The notes below the pieces were generated by a model, which was not told the origin of the DNA, ran no database searches, and saw only the letters and a list, made by a program, of their open reading frames with translations. Shown piece by piece: positions 1 to 10,886 of a stretch of DNA of 64,000 bases. Source of the stretch: Liopterus haemorrhoidalis (lineage: Eukaryota > Arthropoda > Insecta > Coleoptera > Dytiscidae); NCBI GenBank assembly GCA_963971575.1, contig OZ020618.1:3040501-3104500 (forward strand), given 5' to 3'. A program made the position numbers and the translations under genes. Positions within the stretch are counted from its first letter, which is position 1, and each line of letters opens with the position of its first letter.

Positions 1-113
1 CTATATTTAAAACCAAAACCAAAACAAAATGTGTCGCCAACATTATCAAGGGCAAGATAATTGCGGACGGAAAATAAACAATAACCTGAATATAATAACC
101 ATCAACTTACCTA

Positions 114-1180
114 CGAGGTGTGTAAATTAAGTATCCGTACTGGCAACATTGCGTTTGATCTGGCTACATTTGGGACGCGGGACTTGGAGGGGCGGCAGCT
201 GAACATGTGTTAGGCCTTCAGTACGAGTTTGAACTCTCTAGAGTAATTTTGTTGTCCGTAGCGATTTTTTTAACAGTTTTTTCTAGTGTAAAAATGAGTT
301 ACATTCATTTCGAGTAACGTTGTGTTATCAGGTTTTGCTTCAGACTTGGGCACAGTGCAATAGAAACTTTTGCAAAACTTCAGCAGATCTATGGAGACAG
401 TTTTTTTCAAGGACCCAAGTTTTTTGGTGGTTTAAGGCTTTTTCAGAAGGAAGAGAGTTGATTGAAGATGAATCACGCAGCGGAAGGCCTTCATCTTCAA
501 GAACCGATGAAAATGTCGGCAGAATTCGGAATCTTGTGCGTTCAGATCGTCGGTTTGATAGTCAGAATCATCGGAGAAGAGTTTAATTTGACTCACACTA
601 CCGTTCATCAGATTTTGACCAATGAATTGGGGATGAGCAATTTCAATAACCGAATTCTTGGCCAGTAAAAACATTCGTGTGGATCCTCAGCCTCCTTATT
701 CGCCTGACTTGAGTCCTTGTGACTTTTTCCTATTCTCAAGATTGACAAATCACCTCAAGGCACGTCATTTTGGGACACTCGAACCCATTCAAACGTCCGT
801 AACCGACCAGCTGAAAGTTGTTCCAGTATCCGAGTTCCAATGCTATGAGGATAAATAGAACCGTCTCCAGCGCTGTGTGGCTTCCCAAGGAAGGTATTTT
901 GAGGGAAATAATATTGACTTTTTCCTCTTCCCAAGATGAATCATTTCAAGGGACGTCATTTTGGGACACTCGAAAACAGTCAAACATCCCTAACCAACCA
1001 GCTGAAAGCTATTCCAGTATCCGAGTTCCATCTCTGCTATGAGGATTGGAAGAACTCTCTCCAGCGCTGTGTGGCTTCCCAAGGAAGTTATTTTGAGGGA
1101 GACAATATTGAATTGTAATTTTATTCGAATGAAAAAATTTAAAAAAAAAATCAGTCCGCTTACTTAATTTACACACCTCG
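114..1180 (+). mobile_element. Mariner (mariner-1), broken, with duplicated 3' half
   Basis: Terminal inverted repeats start CGAGGTGTGTAAATTAAGTA on both sides, and each end is flanked by TA (112-113 and 1181-1182), the Tc1/mariner target. Reading + strand: helix-turn-helix remnants (EGRELIEDESRSGRPSSSRT, then EEFNLTHTTVHQILTNELGM in another frame), then a jump to PYSPDLSPCDFFLFSRL, which holds the last catalytic Asp. The region with the first two catalytic Asp residues is missing. The block 721-915 is repeated at 916-1118 with differences. Not active. Confidence 0.9.
721..1118 (+). repeat. Tandem duplication (~195 bp, 2 copies) inside mariner-1
   Basis: Copy 1 (721-915) begins GACTTTTTCCTATTCTCAAG and copy 2 (916-1118) GACTTTTTCCTCTTCCCAAG; both go on through the C-terminal transposase codons to GGAAGGTATTTTGAGGG or GGAAGTTATTTTGAGGG. 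Copies differ by scattered substitutions and short indels, so the duplication is old or joins two different mariner copies. Confidence 0.85.
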
Positions 1181-1182
1181 TA

Positions 1183-1725
1183 TCGATATAACACTTTTTT
1201 TTATAATGTACTAGCTGTCGTTTTTTAAGCTTTACTTAATCAACAAATTATGCTGCTGCAGCCTGTTCCCGTCGGGCTCCCCTTTGTCTATAGGATCAAT
1301 CCATTAGTAATCAATTGTAAATTTATATGAAAGCATAAATTTTTAGTTTTGAATTTTTGAAATATTGAAATCAAACTTCTTAATTGATATTTTATTGAAA
1401 TTAAAAATCTTTAACAGGATGTAAACAGTTGGATGTGAAACTTGGTTTCCAAGACATTGTTTGAATAATGAGAAATCTGTTATTTTATAACAGAGAAGAG
1501 GCATTTCGAAATTTATTGTAAAAGGAAATCTTCGAATTTTTGTCATAGTTTGTTTTCTCACATTTTACAACAAATCAAGGTTAAAGAGACACGTGGATTT
1601 TTTTTGGATATTGTACTTGTTTTTTGTTGTAAATTTCACTCAGTAAAAAATTTTGCATAATAATAGTATCCGTGAGACTCGGAAGTAACTAGATTGTGAC
1701 TGTAATAACCATAGAGATTTGAATA
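1183..1725. other. AT-rich stretch without recognised features
   Basis: No open frame with domain logic, terminal repeats or RNA box motifs were seen. Confidence 0.5.
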
Positions 1726-2155
1726 TTGAGGGACTTAACTCACAATATAAAACAACGAAAGAAACATATTGTCACTGTATTAGAACCTGTTCCTGCTTAT
1801 GAACCTAAACCTATAGTTGCTGTTCGCCTTCCCAGGTGCAACAGCAACTATTGCATGAACTCACCAATCAATAGAATTACGTCTACTTACAATTCCTTTA
1901 GCAAAATTGATATTATTCACCTTAATTTGCAACAATTTAATAAGGCTTTAAACACGATTCTATTGAACTGCTGACTTTCTTATTGGTTGTTATGTGTAAT
2001 TTGTATTGTTACCTTTGCAAATGTTATATAATAAATTGTAATTGTACCATCCCTATAATTGGGATATGTATCCTGTTGGTATGCGCAAATAGCCTTTGTT
2101 GCTGTGCGCCAAAAATTTTTAACTAACTAACTATTCTGTTGGTATGGTAAAATAT
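1726..2155 (+). mobile_element. Probable LINE 3' end (C-terminus of ORF2 and 3'UTR)
   Basis: An 82-residue frame (1726-1974) contains RLPRCNSNYCMNSPINRI followed by NLQQFNKALNTIL, the pattern of the last residues of insect Jockey-like ORF2 proteins (polar PRC/TNY..SP.NR, then F..L...L). It is followed by a short untranslated part and directly by a (TAAA)n run, a common LINE tail. Family assignment is tentative. Confidence 0.45.
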
Positions 2156-2308
<153 letters not shown>

Positions 2309-2410
2309 AGAACAGTATGACCAATAGGATGATCGCTGCCATTAAGAGTCCAATTTTACCTACGTCTGCTATGTATTGAAATATAAAGTACCAAATAAAT
2401 GGCAAAAGCT

Positions 2411-3720
2411 ATTTTTTATTTATTTTTTTTTTTTGCCACAAGTGTCAAAATTTTAGCCCGTAACTCAAAAGTGACCAAATATTTGTGATCCAAGTCTAAA
2501 AATGTATAAGGATACCAATTTTCCAATAAAACTAAAAAAAAAATCCCTTAAATTTGGAAATTTTGGTCAAAATTTTTTTGACTCCGATTTTAGCCAAAAT
2601 ATAATTTTAAGCTAATTTTGGGGTGAGGATTATGAAAAAAATGTTAAAAAAAATTATTATTTCCTAGTTTTTGAGTTAGCACCAATTTTGATCAGTTTTT
2701 TGCCTATAATTCCAAAACTTTTGCCCAAACCTCAAAATGGACCAAATTTTATTGATCTATGACCAAAAATACATATTTGTACCAATTTTTAATAAAATCG
2801 GAGACAAAAAAATTTTGCTCGAAAATTGAAAAAATTGTAAGGGGTACCCCTTACGATTTAGTCGATTTTTGGCCATTTTCAAGGGTTTTGGATTACTGCC
2901 CATACAAAACTTAATAATTGGTTTATTAAATCCCAATTTTTTTTATAGACTAAACAATGTAGGAGAATTTTAAAAATTCAAACCGCAGATTTCTATCCCT
3001 AACCATTTTTTAGTTAGGATTTATCAAAATTTGAAAAAAATTAAAAATAAATGAAAAATTTTCAAAAAACTTTTTTGTTTCAAAATTTGGTTACAAGTCA
3101 ATTAGAGCCTCAAGATTTCAAAAATTTCAACCGCAGGTCTTTATCACATTTCGTTTTTGAGATACGTCCATGCGAAGATGAAAATTTCTATAAATCATGC
3201 CATATTAAAATTTGTCATAATTTTAAAATACGCAAAACGAATAAGGCCTCACATTTTTTCTAGACTAAATAAACTACGAGGAATCCAAAAATTCTAATCT
3301 CAGGTCGTTTTCTCTAACCGTTTTTAAGTTGTGTGTTTTTTTTTAAATCACAATTTTCTAGAAAATGAAAATTTCTATAAATCACGCCATATTAAAATTT
3401 GTAATAATTTTAAAATAGGCATAACGATTAATGCCCCAATTTTTTTCTAGACTAAATAAACTACGGAGAATCCAAAAATTCTAACCGCAGGTCGCTTTCT
3501 CTAACCGTTTTTGAGTTGTGCTTTTTTTTATTTCACAATTTTCACAAATAATGTAAATTATGGCATTCAAAAGATTATTTTTAATGGTATTTATTTTTAA
3601 AAGAAATGTAATCTCAAAACGCCTTATACGATTAAAGCCCTAAATTTCTTCTAGGCTGAATAAACTACGAAGAATTCAAAAATTTTAACGGCAATTCGTT
3701 ATCTTTTTATGATCGAGAAT
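2411..3720 (+). repeat. Unclassified dispersed repeat (family U), copy 1
   Basis: Matches 30590-32160 and 53165-54240 in order over its length: TGTCAAAATTTTAGCCCGTAA, GCCAAAATATAATTTTAAGC, TTTTGGATTACTGCCCATAC. The right half holds ~190 bp sub-repeats starting AAACTACGAGGAATCC (3269, 3458, 3661). No long frame has plausible amino acid composition. Left and right ends are shorter than in copies 2 and 3, so it is truncated. Class unknown. Confidence 0.85.
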
Positions 3721-3727
3721 TTTATTT

Positions 3728-3788
3728 TAAATATCTTTTTATTTTTATATTAACAGAAAATATCTTTTTATTTTTATATTAACAGAAG
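3728..3788. repeat. Tandem 31 bp duplication
   Basis: ATATCTTTTTATTTTTATAT plus TAACAGAA occurs twice in a row just left of a hAT-type MITE. Confidence 0.85.
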
Positions 3789-3799
3789 ACCTACTAGAC

Positions 3800-4014
3800 C
3801 AGTGTTTCTCAACAGGTGGCCCGCGGAAGTTTATATTTTGTTTATTTTCTGTAAACTTTTTGTGATTTTCTACAAATAAAATAAATGTATTTAGTAGCAC
3901 ATTAAATATATTTGTTTTCTTGCAAAAATTGAACCAACAATTATTATTAGTGGTCCGCGTTAGAAAAATATATATTTTACTGGTCTGCGGTGCGTGTTTG
4001 GTTGAGAAACACTG
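3800..4014. mobile_element. hAT-type MITE (215 bp) with perfect 8 bp target duplication
   Basis: Begins CAGTGTTTCTCAAC and ends with its complement GTTGAGAAACACTG. Flanked by TACTAGAC at 3792-3799 and 4015-4022. The 8 bp duplication and CAGTG...CACTG ends define hAT elements. No coding capacity. A related element is at 40628-40930. Confidence 0.95.
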
Positions 4015-4022
4015 TACTAGAC

Positions 4023-4337
4023 GACTCTGTGAAAGACATTTTAAAAATCCTTTCTATCATATTGTATTTTAAATGTAACGTATGTAATCTAAAACCTACT
4101 AATTATTTTAAAAATAAATAAATAAATTCAGGTTAATTTAATATTATTTATGAAATTTATTTTATTAAAATTTGCAGTTTACAGTATTAAAAAAATGTAT
4201 TTTTACTTGCAATTCTTATCGGCAAAACATTGATGTAAGCAGCCCGCACAACTCCAAGGGGCAACCCCGTCTCCCCGCGTAAGGAAGTGATGGCTTCATA
4301 ACAAGTCGCCCTCGTTCAATCTCTATGTTTGTATAAA
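4023..4337. other. Interval without recognised features
   Basis: AT-rich left part; the GC-richer right part (4220-4337) keeps an open minus-strand frame that runs into the foldback element and resembles no known protein. Confidence 0.4.
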
Positions 4338-4905
4338 TAGACCGGGAGCTCATGACATTTTTGGTCTCCGATTTCATACAGCATGCCTTTTGGAGGAGAG
4401 AATATTTACCCTGTGACAACAAAAAAGGGATGGTACTAAACCCCTGCACGCTTTCCGGTCATAGGGAAAATTGCATTTCCACTTGCACAAAATTTTGTGT
4501 TTTTCTTTGATTTAATATTGCTTGCCCTTTTGTCAAAAGAAAGTTATAACAAATTTAAAGTCTTTTAATTATAGGCATGCTGTATGAAAACGCGGAAAAT
4601 CATATTTTTTTATTACAAGATCACATGACCGTTTGAGCCCTTTGGGACCCTCCGAATCATATGCATATATTTAAAAGACTTTAAATTTGTTATAACTTTC
4701 TTTTGACAAAAGGGCAAGCAATATTAAATCAGAGAAAAGCACACAAATTTTGCGTTTAAGTGGAAATGCAATTTTCCCTATGAGCGGAAAGCGTGCAGGG
4801 GTTTAGTACCATCCCTTTTTTGTTGTCACAGGGTTAATATTCTCTCCTCCAAAAGGCATGCTGTATGAAATCGGAGACCAAAAACTGTCATGAGCTCCCG
4901 GTCTA
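4338..4905. mobile_element. Foldback/MITE element with ~230 bp inverted arms
   Basis: TAGACCGGGAGCTCATGACA at the left and its complement at the right. The arms 4338-4567 and 4673-4905 are near-perfect inverted copies around a ~105 bp spacer. A 141 bp deletion derivative sits at 36178-36318. Transcribed, it would fold into one long hairpin. No protein coding seen. Class uncertain (PIF/Harbinger-like or foldback). Confidence 0.92.
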
Positions 4906-4949
4906 TAAGCGGTTGTAGTAAATTGGTGTGAATTGGAAGTTAAAACATT

Positions 4950-5340
4950 ACTTCCGGTGTTCCACAGGAAAGTCAATTAGGACCGTTGCTTTTTAGTATT
5001 TTTATAAATGATATAGCTGCTTACTTTCAGAACTTTCGGCTACTTCCCTACGCCGATGCTCTAAAAAATTTTCAACAAATATTTTCTCTACAAAATTGCT
5101 TTAATATTCAATCGGATTTAAACAGGCCACAGGAAGGCTGCTTAGGGCCCTTGCTTTTCAATATTTTTATAAACGATATAGGTGACTGTTTTCAGAACTC
5201 TCGATTCCATCTCTACGCCGATGCTCTAAAAAACTTTCAACAAATATTTTCTCTATACACCTCATTCGAGCTAACCTCTACTTATAAACTTAGATATTTT
5301 ACGGTAGTAGTTTCTTCTCTGTGTTTGTTACGTCTATGAA
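4950..5340 (+). mobile_element. Jockey-like LINE reverse transcriptase fragment, core duplicated in tandem
   Basis: Frame 4986-5339 reads LGPLLFSIFINDIAAYFQNF, LLPYADALKNFQQIFSL, then again LGPLLFNIFINDIGDCFQNS, LYADALKNFQQIFSL. These are RT motifs 4-5 (the catalytic YADD is YADA in both). Unit about 155 bp, starts at about 4972 and 5127. No endonuclease or thumb region nearby. Dead fragment. Confidence 0.85.
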
Positions 5341-5960
5341 ACTAATTCGTCCAAATAATTTCACGCATGAAGCAACTAACATCACTGTGTTACCGGTGAA
5401 TATAACCTATAAAGATGGAAAGTATGTAGGCCATTATCACAGATAGTAATTATTGTCGAATTCGTCTGAGCGAAAGTCTACTGGATTTTACAATATTATA
5501 AACTTATTTAATCAGATCACTACAAATTACATGGTATTTAATTAACCATCTTCACTTGTAAGATTTCATGGATAACTAGATAAATTTCGCACAATACTTT
5601 CTAGAATTTTTTTGCGATTTTTTCGCTGCGTAATTTTGCGTACATGTTTTACAATAATAATACTTAATAAGAGAAAATTTAAGAAAATTTTGCAAGGAAA
5701 AAGTGTGTTAATACGTAACTAATTTTATTATTGGAAAGCCAAATTGTTATCAAAAATTACTAAGACATTTTTCTGATACATTATCTAGATTTATTTTATC
5801 TAAATTACCCTCATCAGATTTAATTTTGTTTGATGTTATTATTGCTATCAAGTTACTACTAAATAACTATCAAGTAACTAACCGCAACTGACAGAATTTT
5901 TGACGCCAGTTGATATAACTTCGTTTTTCTTCTTTGGGCACTATTATTCGGGTTGACTTT
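5341..5960. other. AT-rich stretch without recognised features
   Basis: No repeat ends, open frame with domain logic, or RNA boxes seen. Confidence 0.5.
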
Positions 5961-5965
5961 TGGCT

Positions 5966-6186
5966 TTACTGATATAAGTCCTCCATCTTGATCTGTTCAT
6001 TGTCAGATCTTTCCATCTGTCCTGTATACCAATACTTGTTACATCTTCGGTTAGTTTTCCATCTCTTTCGAGGTCTTCCCACTGGTCGACGAGTATTCAG
6101 TTTTCTCTCCCATATTTTCCTAACTATTTTGTCCTCCCACATCCTCATAACCTGTCCTATCCACTGTAATCGCCTGTATATATCAA
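5966..6186 (-). mobile_element. LINE 3' coding fragment (RTE-like C-terminus)
   Basis: Minus strand reads DIYRRLQWIGQVMRMWEDKI then WERKLNTRRPVGRPRKRWKT, the 'RLRW.GHV.RM ... GRPR.RW' signature of the C-terminal region of RTE-like insect LINEs. Interrupted at its 5' side by the hAT-type MITE at 6187. Confidence 0.75.
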
Positions 6187-6406
6187 TAGGCGCGCACTCA
6201 GGAATTTTTCTTAAGGGGGGGGGGGTTAAAAAAAGCACTTTGAAACTGCAAGTGATGACAAAAAACAAAAGGTCTTTACTTGTATTTTGATCCAAAAACC
6301 CATAACAACCATCACCACTTCTATTTTGATAAAAACATATAAAAACAACGTTTTCGAGCTCTTGGGGGGGGGAGGCTAGAGCCCATCAGCTCCTGGGTGC
6401 GCGCCT
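6187..6406. mobile_element. hAT-type MITE with G-run ends and internal minisatellite motif
   Basis: Left end TAGGCGCGCACTCAGGA, right end complement AGGCGCGCACCCAGGA, with runs of G or C just inside. Flanked by TATATCAA at 6179-6186 and 6407-6414 (8 bp). The middle holds CAAGTGATGACAAAAAACAA, a form of the minisatellite that forms the array at 11.1 kb. Confidence 0.88.
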
Positions 6407-6414
6407 TATATCAA

Positions 6415-6858
6415 AACTCAGAATGGGCGTTATTTTTGTGATTTACAACATATTAAAAATCTGAAATATATAATTTCCCAATTTGCAAAACTGTTGAAAG
6501 GATCAATGACAGAAAAAATTACAAATTCATAAATCATTAATAATTATTTAATGGGTTGTTAGCAATATAATTTTCTATAATAGCACACTATTGAGATCTC
6601 TAGAACAACTTGTTATCAATTTTTTATATTTAATCATGCTAAGAAATGCTGAATCTAATCGATTTTTATTATAGTGCCTGAGAGAAATTTTTGCTATTAG
6701 CTAAATTTTTTATTGCGATTTTTTACAATAATTAAGCTTTTGATGTAATATTACAAACTTTCTGCTCTTTTTCTTCAAATTTGAAAGGATCTAGGGATGT
6801 CATTTTTTCATAATTCAAAATTCTGACGTCCGCGTATTTTTTTTTCTAGCTGAGCATA
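6415..6858. other. AT-rich stretch without recognised features
   Basis: Nothing recognisable on either strand. Confidence 0.5.
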
Positions 6859-6860
6859 TA

Positions 6861-7379
6861 CGAGGTGTGTAAATTAAGTTTTATTTCCTTTTATTCGAAT
6901 AGAATTACAATTCAATATTGTTTCAAAATAACTTCCTTGGGAAGCCACACAGCGCTGGAGACGGTTCTTTAAATCCTTATAGCATTGGAACTCGGATACT
7001 GGAACAACTTTCAGCTAGTCGGTTACGGACGTTTGAATGGGTTCGAGTGTCCCAAAATGACGTGCCTTGAGGTGATTTTTCAATCTTGGGAAGAGAAAAA
7101 AGTCACAAGGACTCAAGTCAGGCGAATAAAGGGGCTGAGGAGCCACAGGAATGTTTTTACTGGCCAAAAACTCGTTCATTGAAATTGCAGATTTTTCTCA
7201 TCCCCAATTCATTGGTCAAAATCTGATGAACGGTAGTGTGAGTCAAATTCAACTCTTCTCCGATCATTCTAACTGTCCAACCGACGATCTGAACGCACAA
7301 GATCCCGGATTCTGTTGACATCGGTTCTTGAAGATGAAGGCCTTCCGCTGCGTGATTCATCTTCAATCAACTCTAACCC
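6861..7379 (-). mobile_element. Mariner-1 family, second copy, truncated and internally deleted
   Basis: Starts CGAGGTGTGTAAATTAAGT after a TA, as mariner-1 does, but lies in the opposite orientation. Minus-strand frame gives ELNLTHTTVHQILTNELGM after remnants of the RSGRP region; the catalytic middle is missing, and the 5' half stops abruptly at 7379 beside a hAT-type MITE. Carries a single copy of the 3' tail, unlike mariner-1. Confidence 0.88.
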
Positions 7380-7387
7380 GCAATAAG

Positions 7388-7777
7388 CAGGGCCGCCGAG
7401 AGGGCTTCGCTTCTGGGGCTCCGGAGAGAAACTTTCTTTGCGAGCACCGGTTAATGATCAATTTTATACTTCTATACCCGAGGCCGTCAAGAGGGTGAAA
7501 ATTAATTCTTACATCTCGGACCATATACAAATGAAGCGGGAATTTTTATTATAATACAGGTGAAAATACAACTGATGACCTAAAAAAAAAAGGTCCTGAC
7601 TTCCAAAATACAGGTGATGAGCAAAAAAAAGGTTCTCACTTCCAAAATAAAAGTGAGTGACGGCCACACTTGCCTCGATGCCAGGCCGTTCCCACGGCTC
7701 TGCCCACGACCCTGGGGCCCCAGGAACCCCGTGGCCCCGGGAATTTTCCCCGGCTACCCCCCCTCTTGTCGAGCCTG
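7388..7777. mobile_element. hAT-type MITE, GC-rich ends, internal minisatellite motif
   Basis: Left CAGGGCCGCCGAGAGGG matches the complement of the right end, CAGGCTCGACAAGAGGGG. Flanking 8-mers GCAATAAG and GTGATAAG match at 6 of 8 bases, as an aged hAT duplication would. Contains two units of the GATGACCTAAAAAAAAAAGG motif (7575-7650). The right part is unusually GC-rich for this window. Confidence 0.7.
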
Positions 7778-7785
7778 GTGATAAG

Positions 7786-8635
7786 TAATGCATTTTTCAT
7801 CTTTAAATGACTATGAAATATTTATGTCGTTTTTTTAAATTGGTAATAAACGAGGTAATAAATTATTGCAAGCTGTGCTGATTCAAAACCTTGGGTAAAA
7901 TGGAGGGGGTAGTATGGAATTGCCCCGAGATTGGGCCTACCACTCAATAATGTCACGAGCCGACACTGCTTTATACATTCGACTAATTTAAAGTAATTAT
8001 TATAACCATATTCTACTCTAACAAATACGTCATTAATTAATAAATAATTTTTTAGCTACAAATTTATTTAAAAAAAAATCGTCTGATTGACCAAGGTAAC
8101 CAAGGGATGCAGTGCATCCCTTGCAGAGTCTGGGAAGGGACAAGAAATATCGGAATCGCCAACGAAATCCGGAAAAGCGGCAGTCCTAAAAGGATCAAAT
8201 GGACTTGCGCCTGCGGACCACACTTAAAGACACACTGTTCTTAACTTAACACGCGTTCCAGTTTTTTTCATCACGTAACTATTCGATTAATTAATTTTTT
8301 TCCTGTGTATTTACTACACTTACAAATAGTAACTAACATTCTACTTTTTACTGAGTCTTTCTTATTTGTGCCAGTTAATTAAGAGTAATGGTTAAGCGAT
8401 ATGTTAAGGTAAAGTGGTGTAAATACCAACTTTCAGTAGCCAGAGCAGATGCTAGTTTTCTATATAATAATTACGTTTTTGTTTTTATACAGACTATTAA
8501 ACACGGAAATGTAAGTTGACATAGTTTTATAAACAAGTATCGAAACATGGAATTATCCTATCAGTAAAGCAATAACTCACTATTAAACAATTAGGAATTG
8601 ATACTGTTTTTATAAAGATACTACTTAGTCTACAA
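7786..8635. other. Interval without recognised features
   Basis: A GC-richer patch at 8095-8225 contains the palindrome GGGATGCAGTGCATCCC, but no gene or terminal repeats were recognised. Confidence 0.4.
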
Positions 8636-8734
8636 CAGTGATTTCCAACAGATGTATCGTGAAACTTTGGTATGTCACAACTCGAATAGTGTCATGAAAT
8701 TTATGGTTGATCTGAGTAATTAATATCAAAATTT

Positions 8735-8815
8735 AAACTTGTGGGAATCGAACCACTAATCTTGTGGATATCTCGTCCAAGTCCATAACCAATGGGCTGT
8801 GAAGGTATAGAACTG
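8735..8815 (-). mobile_element. tRNA-derived SINE head
   Basis: Minus strand carries an A-box-like CAGCCCATTGGTTATGG (near 8795) and a B box GTGGTTCGATTCCCAC (near 8740) at tRNA-like spacing. No intact cloverleaf is claimed; the tail and target duplications were not found. Confidence 0.6.
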
Positions 8816-8859
8816 TTGTATACAGTGCTGAAGTAAAATTAGCAGAAGGTATCAATCAA

Positions 8860-9240
8860 TCAATTGGCTTTTACAGCCCTTAGAGGATTTTTGCCGCTTC
8901 CACAAACTTCTTCCATCTTCCTCCATCAAGCGCTAATCTTCTCCAATTATGGGCATCGATTCTTTGTGTACATTGTCCACCCATCTCATTCGAGATCTTC
9001 CTCTTGGTCTGTGTGTACCTGGAACGCTATCGAATACCCTTCTCGCATGTTGTTGGTCATTCTGATAACGTGTCCGATCTAATGTATTCTGGAACTTTTC
9101 AAGTCAATCACACCCGGTTCATTATAAAGGTCGCTCGTCATTTCTTCTGATTTTCCATATTCCATCCTCTTGGACAGGAAAATTTTCTGTAGAATCTTGC
9201 ATTCAAAGATTCTCAGCCAGCATTCTTGTTCTTGTGTAAG
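8860..9240 (-). mobile_element. LINE 3' region fragment
   Basis: Resembles the widely dispersed RTE-like LINE 3' region of insects on the minus strand (GCTTTTACAGCCCTTAGAGG in + orientation). Long frames are broken. Assigned from resemblance and from the adjacent RTE-type coding fragment. Confidence 0.45.
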
Positions 9241-9359
9241 AGTCCAATATTAACTTACGTGACAGATGGCGCCACCACACTCTAGCGGAGAAAACTTGAA
9301 CTAGTGGTCCAGAACCGGCTATGAATATCTACTCTTATCAGTTACACTTAAGGATGTTA

Positions 9360-9660
9360 TTATTTATTTTTTATTATTTAAAATGTATACTTTCTTTCGG
9401 CGTCCATCTCTTCTTTGGCCTTCTTCGGTATTACATTCCTTTTCGCCTAAATAGCAGCGCCAGTTTGGGATTTCTGCAGGTGGACATTCTTTTTTTTCCA
9501 GCACAGGAGATGTTCAATTGCTTCCTCATATCTTCATTGCGAATATTCTTTCATGACCCTCAAAAATTTCATTTCCCCTGCTTGAATTCTGCTTTCTTCT
9601 GATTTTAGTATCCAAGATTCAGTACTGTATATGCAAATGGGAACTGTCATTGATTTATAA
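9360..9660 (-). mobile_element. RTE-like LINE reverse transcriptase C-terminal fragment
   Basis: Minus strand reads KSMTVPICIYSTESWILKS, then ESRIQAGEMKFLRVMKEYSQ, matching the VP.L.YG.E.W.L ... ESRIQAAEMKFLR signature of RTE-like RT. Stops and frameshifts throughout. Confidence 0.75.
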
Positions 9661-9789
9661 AAATAATTTTAAATGAATCTTTAAAAATAATGGCACATTT
9701 CAGTATATTGTTTACTTTTCATATTTTTTTAACAATTTATTATTATTTTTTCCCGGGGTTTTTTAACAAATACTGAATGTTTTGCGTAA

Positions 9790-9792
<3 letters not shown>

Positions 9793-9839
<47 letters not shown>
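9793..9839. repeat. (GA)n microsatellite
   Basis: Uninterrupted GA dinucleotides over about 45 bases, followed by purine-rich degenerate GGGAGCGAGG repeats. Confidence 0.97.
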
Positions 9840-9844
<5 letters not shown>

Positions 9845-10031
9845 AGCGAGGGAGGGATAGGTGTGAGCGAGGGAGAGATAGAGCCACAGGCGCAAAAAAT
9901 TATTGAAATTTTCTTTTGCTCGTAAATCGGAAACGGTTTGAGCTATAGAATCGCAGTATGAAGCATTCGAAAATGGACTTCTTTCTCCATTACCGGCAAA
10001 ATTAGAAAAATATTTGGATCAGTGTTAAGTA

Positions 10032-10361
10032 TAGTCCGTTCAAAGGTGAGTATGCAGTACAGGATATATGGAGTAGTTCTTTTTCATACTCTCTTATGGG
10101 TTTATATAATGATGCTATCCTTTTCTTGCTTGTCAACGTTGCCAGCTTTAAAACGCGCTGATCTGTGAAGATGCAGTATTCTACAAATGGTCATTTGTTT
10201 TTGTTGAGTGTTATTTTGAGTTTTATAAGAGTTGATTTTTGTAAATCATACGAGTTTTTCATATTATTATACTTGACAAATTTGACACTTTTACAACATT
10301 TGGCAACACCACTCCCATTTGCCATAAGAGCAATACTGCATTCTCACCTTTGAACGGACTA
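10032..10361. mobile_element. Tc1/mariner-type MITE (330 bp)
   Basis: Left end TAGTCCGTTCAAAGGTGAG, right end its complement; about 28 of 30 terminal bases match. TA on both sides (10030-10031, 10362-10363). The 62-codon frame inside has no known relatives. Confidence 0.85.
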
Positions 10362-10793
10362 TAGAATGTTTGGAAAGAGACTTAGGCCCATGAGCCCCTA
10401 CAAGAGTGCGCGCCTGTTTTGTGGTTTTGATCAAGACTTTTGACTCTATCACATAAACTCTCAATGTTAGTCGGTTAAATGTCAGGTCTATCTAAATATC
10501 TTTTATACCAACAGTCGTTAATCACTGACGCAAATTTTCATCTTTTAAGGAAATATTGTGTACCAGTTGTTATCCCAGTAATATAAATACACCAAAATAC
10601 TCTGTGTGTAGTATTTAAACATAAACATTTGATAAGTGAATACGTACGTAAATAATAACATGTCTTTTGCATGAGTCTTCAGCTGGTAGGGGTGATAACG
10701 CTCAAGGTTTATCGTCATTTTGACTTACGTTACCGTGCATATCACTTTTCCTGACATATATTTCGTTATTTTTAGTGATGAGTTAAATTTGCA

Positions 10794-10886
10794 ATGTTTA
10801 GTGCTTTGAAAATTTTTGTGGAACTTGGGCAACTATTTGGGGGTATTGTTAATATGATGTGTCACTGGCAAAGCGAAGCAGAACAG
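10794..10886 (+). CDS. Pura: Pura probable first coding exon (or 5'-extended internal exon)
   Basis: Reads MFSALKIFVELGQLFGGIVN then a Trp/Glu-rich end, closing on GAACAG|GTAATT in phase 0. The next exon begins in phase 0 with ILSWLRKEGDEA, so the junction continues a spectrin-like helix. The frame is stopped by two TGA codons just upstream (the second ends at 10781), so either the ATG at 10794 is the start and the T-rich TTTTTAG at about 10775 ends a 5'UTR intron, or an AG closer in (10782 or 10801) is the acceptor. A start here would give an isoform without the Sec14-like N-terminus. The intron to the next exon is long (10887-13812) and full of repeats. Exon inferred from frame, donor and helix continuity; the start is uncertain. 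Confidence 0.58.
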
